Assembly (NCBI GenBank): GCA_946999025.1
Contig: CAMQBP010000102.1
Coordinates: forward strand, 1 to 6,837
DNA: 6,837 bases
Reading direction: 5' to 3'
From: an uncultured Prevotella sp.
GTDB taxonomy: Bacteria > Bacteroidota > Bacteroidia > Bacteroidales > Bacteroidaceae
The position numbers and the translations under genes are program-made. Of this stretch, positions 1 through 6,347 are shown in pieces. The notes below the pieces were generated by a model. That model worked only from the letters and a program-made list of their open reading frames with translations. It searched no databases and had not been told where the DNA came from. Position 1 is the first letter of the stretch. Every line of letters starts with the position of its first letter.

Positions 1-1
1 A

Positions 2-15
2 AAAATAGCTATTTT
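2..15. promoter_or_regulatory. 14-bp perfect palindrome just upstream of lysS
   Basis: AAAATAGCTATTTT is a perfect inverted repeat that ends seven bases before the lysS start codon. It could be an operator or part of a leader hairpin, but it is AT-rich and could arise by chance. The upstream sequence lies outside the window, so no promoter can be assigned. Confidence 0.25.
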
Positions 16-22
16 ATCATAT

Positions 23-1753
23 ATGAACATCTTAGAATTGAGTGAACAGGAGATTGGTCGCAGACAAAGTCTCCAAGAGTTACGAAATATGGGCATCGAC
101 CCTTATCCTGCAGCAGAGTTTCCTACCAACGCGTTTAGCACAGAGATAAAGGCTGACTATCAAGACGGTGAGGAAAAGCGAGAAGTGGTGATAGCTGGCC
201 GCATGATGACGCGACGCGTGATGGGCAAGGCCAGTTTTGTAGAATTGCAAGATTCCAAAGGCCGAATACAAGTGTACGTTACGCGCGATGACATCTGCCC
301 TGATGAGAACAAAGATTTGTACAACGTGGTGTTCAAACGCCTGTTAGACATTGGCGATGTCATTGGTATCAAGGGCTTTGTGTTCAAAACTCAAACAGGT
401 GAAATATCGGTACACGCACAAAGTTTAACTCTGTTGAGCAAGGCCTTAAAGCCTCTGCCTATCGTGAAATACAAAGATGGAGTGGCCTACGACAAGTTTG
501 ACGATCCCGAATTGCGCTATCGCCAACGCTATGTCGACCTGATTGTCAACGATGGCGTGAAAGATACGTTTTTGCAACGTGCCACGGTTTTGCGCACTAT
601 GCGCAAGGTACTGGACGAGGCTGGCTACACAGAGGTGGAGACTCCCACCCTGCAGGCCATTGCAGGTGGTGCCAGTGCGCGTCCATTTATCACACACTTC
701 AATGCGCTGAACACCGACATGTACATGCGCATCGCCACAGAACTGTACTTAAAACGACTGATAGTGGGCGGTTTTGAAGGCGTGTATGAAATCGGCAAGA
801 ACTTCCGTAACGAGGGAATGGACCGCAATCACAATCCTGAATTCACTTGCATGGAATTGTATGTGCAGTACAAAGACTACAACTGGATGATGTCGTTTAC
901 CGAAAAACTGCTGGAAACCATTTGCATCGCTGTCAACGGTAGTGCCGAACGGGAGATTGACGGACAGAAGATCAGCTTCAAAGCTCCTTATCGACGCTTA
1001 CCCATTCTGGATGCCATCAAAGAAAAAACGGGCTATGACCTCAACGAAAAGACTGAAGACGAGATAAGAGAAATCTGCAAAAAGCTCGACATGGAGGTGG
1101 ATGAGAGCATGGGTAAAGGCAAGTTGATTGACGAGATATTTGGCGAGTTTTGCGAAGGAACGTTCATTCAACCCACGTTCATCACGGATTACCCAGTGGA
1201 AATGTCACCGCTTACCAAGATGCACCGAAGCAAACCAGGACTGACAGAACGCTTTGAACTGATGGTGAACGGCAAGGAATTGGCGAACGCCTACTCTGAA
1301 TTGAACGACCCAATCGACCAAGAAGAGCGTTTCAAGGAACAAATGAAATTGGCTGACAAGGGTGATGATGAGGCCATGATTATCGACCAAGACTTCCTGC
1401 GCGCACTGCAATATGGCATGCCTCCCACATCGGGTATCGGCATTGGCATCGACCGTTTGGTGATGTTGATGACCGGAAAGACGTTCATACAGGAAGTGCT
1501 GTTCTTCCCACAAATGAAACCTGAGAAGAAAATACCGCAGAGTACGGTGGAAGAATGGGCAGCCATTGGTGTTCCGGAGCAGTGGGTTCCTGTTTTCAGA
1601 AAGGCAGGATACAACCTGATTTCGGACATCGCGCAGGTAAAGGCACAGGCCTTGCAAATGAATGTTTGCGGGGTGAACAAGAAATATAAATTGGGCTACG
1701 ACAATCCGAAGGTTGAACAATTCCAACAATGGATTGACAACAGCCAGAAATAA
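23..1753 (+). CDS. lysS: Lysyl-tRNA synthetase, class II
   Basis: This cytoplasmic enzyme charges tRNA-Lys with lysine using ATP. The order of parts is clear: an N-terminal OB-fold anticodon-binding domain (about residues 55-140), class II motif 1 around GYTEVETPTL (201-210), motif 2 with FRNEGMDRNHNPEF (261-274), and motif 3 GIGIGIDRLV (471-480). At 576 residues it is about 70 longer than E. coli LysRS. The surplus is a C-terminal tail after FFPQMKP (about 501-576) containing GVPEQWVPVFRKAGYNLISD, which resembles a helix-hairpin-helix-type segment. Bacteroidetes LysRS proteins commonly carry such a tail, and its function is unknown to me. The ATG at 23 is preceded by an AT-rich stretch without a Shine-Dalgarno motif, which is normal for this phylum. 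The gene heads the + strand run and is followed after 89 bases by gpsA. Identification is secure. Confidence 0.98.
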   Translation: MNILELSEQEIGRRQSLQELRNMGIDPYPAAEFPTNAFSTEIKADYQDGEEKREVVIAGRMMTRRVMGKASFVELQDSKGRIQVYVTRDDICPDENKDLYNVVFKRLLDIGDVIGIKGFVFKTQTGEISVHAQSLTLLSKALKPLPIVKYKDGVAYDKFDDPELRYRQRYVDLIVNDGVKDTFLQRATVLRTMRKVLDEAGYTEVETPTLQAIAGGASARPFITHFNALNTDMYMRIATELYLKRLIVGGFEGVYEIGKNFRNEGMDRNHNPEFTCMELYVQYKDYNWMMSFTEKLLETICIAVNGSAEREIDGQKISFKAPYRRLPILDAIKEKTGYDLNEKTEDEIREICKKLDMEVDESMGKGKLIDEIFGEFCEGTFIQPTFITDYPVEMSPLTKMHRSKPGLTERFELMVNGKELANAYSELNDPIDQEERFKEQMKLADKGDDEAMIIDQDFLRALQYGMPPTSGIGIGIDRLVMLMTGKTFIQEVLFFPQMKPEKKIPQSTVEEWAAIGVPEQWVPVFRKAGYNLISDIAQVKAQALQMNVCGVNKKYKLGYDNPKVEQFQQWIDNSQK

Positions 1754-1780
1754 TTCACAATTCATAATTCATCATTCATA
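1753..1780 (+). repeat. Tandem heptamer repeat ATTCAYN, four copies
   Basis: Four uninterrupted 7-bp units of the form ATTCAYN begin inside the lysS stop codon and fill the start of the lysS-gpsA spacer. Units 2 and 4 are identical (ATTCATA); units 1 and 3 each differ at one position. Such simple repeats can expand or contract by replication slippage. No protein is encoded here. Confidence 0.75.
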
Positions 1781-1803
1781 CACCTGCTCGCAGAATATGA
1801 ATG
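1773..1803 (+). promoter_or_regulatory. Hairpin-capable inverted repeat in lysS-gpsA spacer
   Basis: CATTCATA (1773-1780) pairs with TATGAATG (1796-1803) across 15 bases. Within that loop CTG (1784-1786) can pair with CAG (1791-1793). No T-run follows, so this is not a classical intrinsic terminator. It could be an attenuator, an RNA processing site, or merely a by-product of the heptamer repeats. The stem would occlude an upstream candidate gpsA start at 1801 but not the preferred start at 1843. Confidence 0.3.
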
Positions 1804-1842
1804 TGGATGAAGGGTGAAGGATGGATGACGGAATCAACAATA

Positions 1843-2841
1843 ATGAATTACAACTGCGGCAAGATAGCGATCATCGGAGGCGGAAGTTGGGCCACAGCCA
1901 TCGCCAAGATTGTGGTGAGCCATGCTCATCACATTGGGTGGTACATGCGAAGAGACGACCGCATCGAGGATTTTAAGCGTCTGGGACACAATCCCGCCTA
2001 TCTGACAAGCGTGCATTTCAACACCGATGAGATTTTTTTCTCATCGGACATCAACACCATCACCGGTGCCTACGACACGCTGGTCTTTGTGACACCATCG
2101 CCCTACCTCAAAAGTCATCTGCGGAAACTCAAGACCCGTCTGCGCGACAAGTTCATCATCACCGCCATCAAGGGCATCGTTCCCGACGAAAACCTGGTGT
2201 GTTCAGAGTATTTCCATCAAGTGTTTGACGTGCCATACGAGAACTTAGCCGTGATTGGAGGGCCGTCGCACGCAGAGGAAGTGGCCATGGATCGCTTGTC
2301 TTACCTCACCATTGGCTGCGCTGACATACAGAAAGCGGAGTCGTTCGCCGAATTCATTGCCAGCGATGTCATCAAGACCAAGACCTCATCGGACGTGATT
2401 GGCATCGAATATTCGTCGGTTCTGAAGAACGTTTACGCCATTGCTTCGGGCATTTGCAGCGGACTGAAATACGGCGACAACTTCCAAGCCGTGCTCATTG
2501 CGAATGCCGTTCAGGAGATGTCTCGGTTCCTCACAGCCGTCCATCCCATTGAACGCAGTGCGTACGACTCGGTTTATTTGGGCGATTTGTTGGTGACATC
2601 GTACTCCAATTTCTCGCGCAACCGCACCTTCGGCACCATGATTGGCAAGGGATATTCGGTGAAAAGCGCGCAGATTGAAATGGAGATGATTGCCGAAGGA
2701 TATTTCGGAACCAAGTGCATGAAAGAGATCAACCGGCACATGCACGTGAACATGCCGATTTTGGATGCCGTATACAACATCTTGTACGAACACATCAGTC
2801 CGCAAATAGAAATCAAATTATTAACAGATTCATTTAGATAA
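1843..2841 (+). CDS. gpsA: Glycerol-3-phosphate dehydrogenase [NAD(P)+]
   Basis: This enzyme reduces dihydroxyacetone phosphate to sn-glycerol 3-phosphate, the backbone for phospholipid synthesis, in the cytoplasm. Visible features (332-residue numbering) are the N-terminal dinucleotide-binding loop GGGSWATA (12-19), VTPSPYLK (83-90), the conserved lysine in AIKG (110), GGPSHAEE (139-146), the catalytic-type lysine in LKNVYAIASG (195), and SRNRTFG (258-264) contacting substrate and cofactor. Length is normal for GpsA. The frame is open back to ATG codons at 1801, 1807 and 1825, but those would add up to 14 Trp/Gly-rich residues encoded by a degenerate repeat. The ATG at 1843 gives the usual short tail before the Rossmann strand, so I chose it. 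pgi follows after seven bases, which suggests co-transcription. The function is secure; the start is likely but not proven. Confidence 0.95.
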   Translation: MNYNCGKIAIIGGGSWATAIAKIVVSHAHHIGWYMRRDDRIEDFKRLGHNPAYLTSVHFNTDEIFFSSDINTITGAYDTLVFVTPSPYLKSHLRKLKTRLRDKFIITAIKGIVPDENLVCSEYFHQVFDVPYENLAVIGGPSHAEEVAMDRLSYLTIGCADIQKAESFAEFIASDVIKTKTSSDVIGIEYSSVLKNVYAIASGICSGLKYGDNFQAVLIANAVQEMSRFLTAVHPIERSAYDSVYLGDLLVTSYSNFSRNRTFGTMIGKGYSVKSAQIEMEMIAEGYFGTKCMKEINRHMHVNMPILDAVYNILYEHISPQIEIKLLTDSFR

Positions 2842-2848
2842 CTTGAAG

Positions 2849-4207
2849 ATGAAAAGTATTAGTTTAGACATCACAAAAGCCACTCAGTTCTTGAAACCTG
2901 GCACAATAGAGGCCTATGAAGGAAAGGTAAAAGCCGTACAAGAAGCACTTGAAAACGGTACTTGTCCGGGAAACGATTTCTTAGGATGGTTACATTTGCC
3001 TTCTTCCATCACGCCTGCCTTTCTTGACGAAGTGCAAGCATGCGCCAACACCTTACGCGAAAAGTGCGAAGTGGTAGTGGTTGCCGGTATTGGCGGAAGC
3101 TACTTGGGCGCTCGTGCCGTGATAGAGGCCTTGGGAAACTCATTCGCTTGGCTGGTGAACGACAAGAAGAATCCTGCCATTCTCTTTGCAGGAAACAACA
3201 TTGGCGAGGACTATTTGGCAGAACTCACCGATTACTTGAAGGACAAGAAGTTTGGTGTCATCAACATATCTAAATCGGGTACCACCACCGAAACGGCTCT
3301 TACTTTCCGCTTGTTGAAGAAACAATGCGAGGCACAACGTGGCAAAGAAGAGGCAAAAGACGTGATTGTGGCCATCACCGACGCAAAAAAAGGAGCCGCA
3401 CGCACATGCGCCGACAAAGAAGGATACAAGAGTTTTATCATTCCTGACAATGTAGGCGGTCGCTTCTCCGTACTCACTCCTGTTGGATTACTGCCCATTG
3501 CCTGCGCTGGTTTCGACATCAAAGCTTTGGTACAGGGTGCTGCCGATATGGAAAAGGCAACGGGGAAAGACGTAACTTTGCAAGAGAACATAGCCGCACA
3601 ATACGCTGTTGTGCGTCATGCGCTGTATCGCGAAATGGGTAAGAAGATTGAGATTATCGTCAACTTCCAACCTAAACTGCACTTCATCGGTGAATGGTGG
3701 AAACAACTTTACGGTGAGAGTGAGGGAAAAGACCATCTGGGCATTTATCCTGCCGCATGCGATTTCACCACCGATTTGCACTCCATGGGACAATGGATAC
3801 AAGAGGGCGAGCGTTCAATCTTCGAAACTGTGATCAGTGTTGAGCAGCCCAACAAGAAGATGTTGTTCCCCAAAGATGAGGAAAATCTTGACGGTTTGAA
3901 CTTCTTGGCAGGTAAACGAGTGGACGAAGTGAACAAGATGGCCGAGCTGGGTACACGACTGGCGCACGTTGACGGTGGCGTTCCCAACATCCGAATCAGC
4001 CTTCCAGAACTGAATGAGTATTACATCGGACAGCTGCTTTACTTCTTCGAGATAGCCTGTGGCATCAGCGGAAACCTCCTTGGCGTGAATCCTTTCAACC
4101 AACCTGGTGTGGAAGCGTACAAGAAGAACATGTTTGCCTTGCTCAACAAGCCTGGCTACGAAGCTGAAAGCAAGGCCATACAAGAGCGTTTGGCCAACGA
4201 AAAATAA
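2849..4207 (+). CDS. pgi: Glucose-6-phosphate isomerase
   Basis: This enzyme interconverts glucose 6-phosphate and fructose 6-phosphate in glycolysis and gluconeogenesis. The protein (452 residues from this start) is the short bacterial type of about 450 residues, rather than the roughly 550-residue E. coli type. Visible features are GIGGSYLGARA (70-80), the phosphate-binding SIS loop SKSGTTTETA (141-150), the PGI signature DNVGGRFSVLTPVGL (190-204), YGESEGK (278-284) with the conserved catalytic-type glutamate, DLHSMGQ (299-305), and the second signature region VNPFNQPGVEAYK (403-415) ending in the conserved lysine. A TTG six bases upstream (2843) is in frame and would add Met-Lys, but the ATG at 2849 is preferred. 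It lies seven bases after gpsA and six bases before the HAD gene, so the three probably share a transcript. Confidence 0.97.
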   Translation: MKSISLDITKATQFLKPGTIEAYEGKVKAVQEALENGTCPGNDFLGWLHLPSSITPAFLDEVQACANTLREKCEVVVVAGIGGSYLGARAVIEALGNSFAWLVNDKKNPAILFAGNNIGEDYLAELTDYLKDKKFGVINISKSGTTTETALTFRLLKKQCEAQRGKEEAKDVIVAITDAKKGAARTCADKEGYKSFIIPDNVGGRFSVLTPVGLLPIACAGFDIKALVQGAADMEKATGKDVTLQENIAAQYAVVRHALYREMGKKIEIIVNFQPKLHFIGEWWKQLYGESEGKDHLGIYPAACDFTTDLHSMGQWIQEGERSIFETVISVEQPNKKMLFPKDEENLDGLNFLAGKRVDEVNKMAELGTRLAHVDGGVPNIRISLPELNEYYIGQLLYFFEIACGISGNLLGVNPFNQPGVEAYKKNMFALLNKPGYEAESKAIQERLANEK

Positions 4208-4213
4208 GATTGA

Positions 4214-4951
4214 ATGTTTGAAAACGAAATACATGATTATTTGAGAAAGCATGACTTTGCGGCGTTCCAACCCAAAGTCGTGCTTTTTGATATGGACGGT
4301 GTGCTGTACAATTCAATGCCTCATCATGCCGTTGCGTGGAAAGAATCGATGAAGACTTTCGGTCTTAACATGACCGAAGCGGATGTGTATGCCACTGAAG
4401 GAATGAAGGGTGTAGACACCATCAGAATGATGGTTAAGCAACAACAAGGTCGTGACATTTCGGAAGAAGAGGCACAAAAGATGTACGATGAGAAAGGTAG
4501 ACTGTTTCATCAAATGCCCGAAGCGCCCATCTTTGACGGAGTACTCGACCTCATGAGCAAGATAAAAAAGAGCGGATTGAGCATTGGCATTGTGACAGGT
4601 AGTGCGCAAAGGAAATTGATTAAACGACTTGTGAACGATTTCCACCACTTCGTATCTGAAGAGAATATTGTCACAGCCTATAACATCAAGCATGGAAAAC
4701 CTGCGCCCGACCCGTATTTGAAGGGCTTACAACTGACGGGAAGTCATCAGCCTTGGGAAGGAATCGTGGTGGAGAATGCACCTATGGGCATACGAGCCGG
4801 CGTGGCAGCCCAAATCTTTACGGTAGCCATCAACAGTGGTCCTCTGCCCGACAGCACGCTTAGAAAAGAAGGTGCCGAGCTACTTTTCCATCAAATGACC
4901 GAGTTCTGTGCGGTTTGGGAACAGCTTTTGGATGCGGCCAAACACGCTTAA
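4214..4951 (+). CDS. HAD-family hydrolase, beta-phosphoglucomutase-like
   Basis: This is a haloacid dehalogenase superfamily phosphotransferase of 245 residues with a helical cap inserted after motif I. Motif I is DMDGVL (26-31): Asp26 would be the nucleophile and Asp28 the acid/base. Motif II is VTGS (127-130), motif III the lysine in GKPAPDP (162), and motif IV is VVENAP (185-190), with Glu-Asn in place of the common Glu/Asp-Asp pair. His38 and Trp42 fall at the same spacing from the second Asp as His20 and Trp24 of L. lactis beta-phosphoglucomutase, so the cap resembles that of sugar-phosphate enzymes. The gene follows pgi by six bases and probably belongs to its operon, which fits a sugar-phosphate substrate. 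Whether it is a phosphatase or a mutase cannot be decided from sequence alone. An N-terminal extension of about 20 residues precedes the usual HAD start. Confidence 0.88.
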   Translation: MFENEIHDYLRKHDFAAFQPKVVLFDMDGVLYNSMPHHAVAWKESMKTFGLNMTEADVYATEGMKGVDTIRMMVKQQQGRDISEEEAQKMYDEKGRLFHQMPEAPIFDGVLDLMSKIKKSGLSIGIVTGSAQRKLIKRLVNDFHHFVSEENIVTAYNIKHGKPAPDPYLKGLQLTGSHQPWEGIVVENAPMGIRAGVAAQIFTVAINSGPLPDSTLRKEGAELLFHQMTEFCAVWEQLLDAAKHA

Positions 4952-4991
4952 ATCCATCTTCAACCAACGGTCAAGAAAGGCAAGATGTAAG

Positions 4992-5114
4992 ATGTCCACC
5001 TACAAAATGTTGGGTGACTACTGGTAAAATGTATAATGACCACCAACAAAACGTAAGATGACCACCAACAAAACGTAAGATGACCACCAACAAAATGTAA
5101 GATGACCACCAACA
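4992..5114 (+). repeat. 22-bp tandem repeat array reaching into next gene
   Basis: Five full 22-bp units (4992, 5014, 5036, 5058 and 5080) plus the first 13 bases of a sixth (5102-5114) follow each other without gaps. Units 3 and 4 are identical, unit 5 differs from them by one base, unit 1 matches at 17 of 22 positions and unit 2 at 13 of 22. A further relic may lie at 4970-4991. Units 3-5 each contain ATG-ACC-ACC-AAC-AAA, a sixth codon (ACG or ATG), TAA and one G, so each is a closed six-codon minigene. The sixth, partial unit supplies the start codon of the exported protein at 5102. Homogeneous copies sit nearest the gene and decayed ones lie distal. There are no spacers, so this is not a CRISPR array. 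The array fills most of the 150-base gap after the HAD gene; I see no clear promoter or terminator there. Confidence 0.9.
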
Positions 5115-5698
5115 TTTACTTACCTCATACCATCATTCTGCGGCGGATTTTTGTTTTAGCCACCGTACTATTGCTTGGCGTAATGAAGCTCCAGGCACAG
5201 CAATGTCTGGTGTGTGACGCCATTACCCGCATCCCTATCCGCGACGTGGAGGTGCATGCAAACGGAAAATTTGTTGGAAAAACCACCTATAGAGGACTGG
5301 TATCCTTACCTTACAATACAAAGAGTGCCACGTTCTACAAACGCAACTACTTGAAAGAAACACTCTCTGCAGAAGAAATTAGGAAAGACACGGTCTTTCT
5401 CTTCCCCGCAACATACAGCATTGATGAAGTGATTATTTGGGGCAAACACATGCAGAACATTGACAGTCTGAAAGCCAATCGTCCCTACTTACCACCCGAC
5501 CATGACGCACCCCATGGCTTCTTTGAGTTCGATTTAGCAAAGATGCTCGACTTTAGGAAGAAGAGAGACATGAAACACCTCAGGCAATTGAAGGAGGCAT
5601 TTCGCAAGATAGATGCCGCAGAAGACCCCATAGAAAAGGCCTACCGCGAAACGTTACGCGAGCAAGAAAGGCAAGAACAGCGGGAAAAGCGGCACTAA
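5102..5698 (+). CDS. Small exported protein, carboxypeptidase-regulatory-like fold
   Basis: I do not recognise a specific family. The 198-residue product begins with a convincing signal peptide: a basic Arg14-Arg15, a hydrophobic core around FVLATVLLLGVMKL (17-30) and a likely signal peptidase I site near QAQ-Q (31-34). Residues about 34-105 (CLVCDAITRIPIRDVEV, then GKTTYRGLVSLP) look like the small beta-sandwich (CarboxypepD_reg-like) found in many secreted Bacteroidetes proteins. This is judged by eye. The C-terminal third (about 145-198) is strongly charged, rich in Lys, Arg, Glu and Gln, and predicted to be helical or coiled. The start is the ATG of the last, partial repeat unit; the next in-frame ATG (5183) would destroy the signal peptide. 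The stop overlaps that of the convergent ybjQ-like gene. The product is probably periplasmic or envelope-associated, with unknown role. Confidence 0.75.
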   Translation: MTTNIYLPHTIILRRIFVLATVLLLGVMKLQAQQCLVCDAITRIPIRDVEVHANGKFVGKTTYRGLVSLPYNTKSATFYKRNYLKETLSAEEIRKDTVFLFPATYSIDEVIIWGKHMQNIDSLKANRPYLPPDHDAPHGFFEFDLAKMLDFRKKRDMKHLRQLKEAFRKIDAAEDPIEKAYRETLREQERQEQREKRH

Positions 5699-6012
5699 AT
5701 GAGCACCGCTGTTCCGCTTACTGCCACCATTAACATACTCCCCGATTGTCCAATGGTTTCATAATCGATGTCAATACCCACGACAGCATTCGCACCCAAT
5801 GCCTCTGCACGTTCTTGCATCTCGTGCAAAGAAGTATCCTTCGCCTCACGAAGCACCTTCTCATAAGCATTGCTGCGGCCGCCAATGACGTCGCGTATAC
5901 CGGCAAAGAAATCCTTCAATACATTGGCGCCGATAATGGTTTCGCCCGTTACGACGCCCTTGTATTCCAGAATTTTTTGACCTTCAACAGTAGGAGTTGT
6001 TGTCAGCAGCAC
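5695..6012 (-). CDS. ybjQ: YbjQ/UPF0145 family protein
   Basis: This 105-residue protein belongs to the YbjQ (DUF74, UPF0145) family, described in databases as a possible heavy-metal-binding domain but without a firmly established function. The hallmarks are present in order: TTTPTVEG (4-11), YKGVVTGETIIGANV (17-31), FFAGIRDVIGGRSNAYE (35-51), ALGANAVVGIDIDYE (71-85) and GSMLMVAVSGTAV (91-103). It can be aligned by eye over nearly its full length with E. coli YbjQ as I remember it. There is no signal peptide, so it is probably cytoplasmic. The start is GTG at 6012, chosen because it gives the same N-terminal length as E. coli YbjQ. It directly follows the glsB-like stop codon with no spacer and in the same frame, so translation is probably coupled. 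Its TAG stop overlaps the stop of the convergent exported-protein gene. Confidence 0.92.
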   Translation of the reverse strand: MLLTTTPTVEGQKILEYKGVVTGETIIGANVLKDFFAGIRDVIGGRSNAYEKVLREAKDTSLHEMQERAEALGANAVVGIDIDYETIGQSGSMLMVAVSGTAVLI

Positions 6013-6261
6013 TTATTTTGATTTTCTAAACAGAGATGCAATCCAAAGCAATAAGACGGCACCCAGTACAGCTGTTCCTAAAGAGCCAATGGTTCCACCC
6101 CAAGAGATGTTAAACAAGCTCAATGTCCAGCCACCTACAACACCACCAATGATACCCAGGATCAGATTCCACCAGAAGCCGAAACCGCCACCACGCATAA
6201 TCTTACCAGCAATAAAGCCAGCCAAACAACCAATAATAATTGATCCAATAAGTCCAAACAT
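6013..6261 (-). CDS. GlsB/YeaQ/YmgE family small membrane protein
   Basis: This 82-residue, very hydrophobic protein belongs to the transglycosylase-associated (GlsB/YeaQ/YmgE) family of small inner-membrane proteins, often stress-induced and of unknown molecular function. Three membrane segments are visible at about residues 3-19, 30-50 and 56-77, rich in glycine. The family pattern GCLAGFIAGKIMRGGG (11-26) and the repeated GIIGGVVGGW (36-45) are present, and the tail FRKSK is basic, which suggests a cytoplasmic C terminus. The ATG at 6261 is preceded by an A-rich leader as usual in Bacteroidetes. Its TAA stop touches the GTG of the ybjQ-like gene, so the two form a bicistronic unit. YeaQ-type proteins are sometimes linked to general stress responses; that role here is only inferred. 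Confidence 0.92.
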   Translation of the reverse strand: MFGLIGSIIIGCLAGFIAGKIMRGGGFGFWWNLILGIIGGVVGGWTLSLFNISWGGTIGSLGTAVLGAVLLLWIASLFRKSK

Positions 6262-6347
6262 AATCTTTATTTTTTAAATTAACACAAATTTCTTAAATCA
6301 CCCGAAACACGCTACAATCACGTTCATAGTATGCGGTTGGAGCGAAA

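Noticed and set aside
1205..1765. 186-codon open frame on the - strand inside lysS
   Set aside because: It is fully antisense to the conserved catalytic core of LysRS and its translation has no recognisable domain.
1801..1842. Upstream start codons for gpsA
   Set aside because: They would add a Trp/Gly-rich peptide encoded by a heptamer-like repeat, and GpsA proteins normally begin a few residues before the Rossmann strand.
2991..2998. TACATTTG, a perfect match to the Bacteroidetes -7 box TAnnTTTG
   Set aside because: It is inside pgi coding sequence with no TTTG at the right distance upstream and no gene starting nearby.
3815..4270. 151-codon open frame on the - strand across the end of pgi and the HAD start
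   Set aside because: It is antisense to conserved Pgi signature sequence and the HAD N terminus, with no recognisable product.
4992..5114. CRISPR array or iteron-type replication origin
   Set aside because: The 22-bp units are contiguous with no spacers, and there is no cas gene, replication initiator gene, DnaA-box cluster or partition gene in view.
5746..6021. 91-codon open frame on the + strand
   Set aside because: It lies opposite the ybjQ-like gene, whose family match over nearly its full length is clear.
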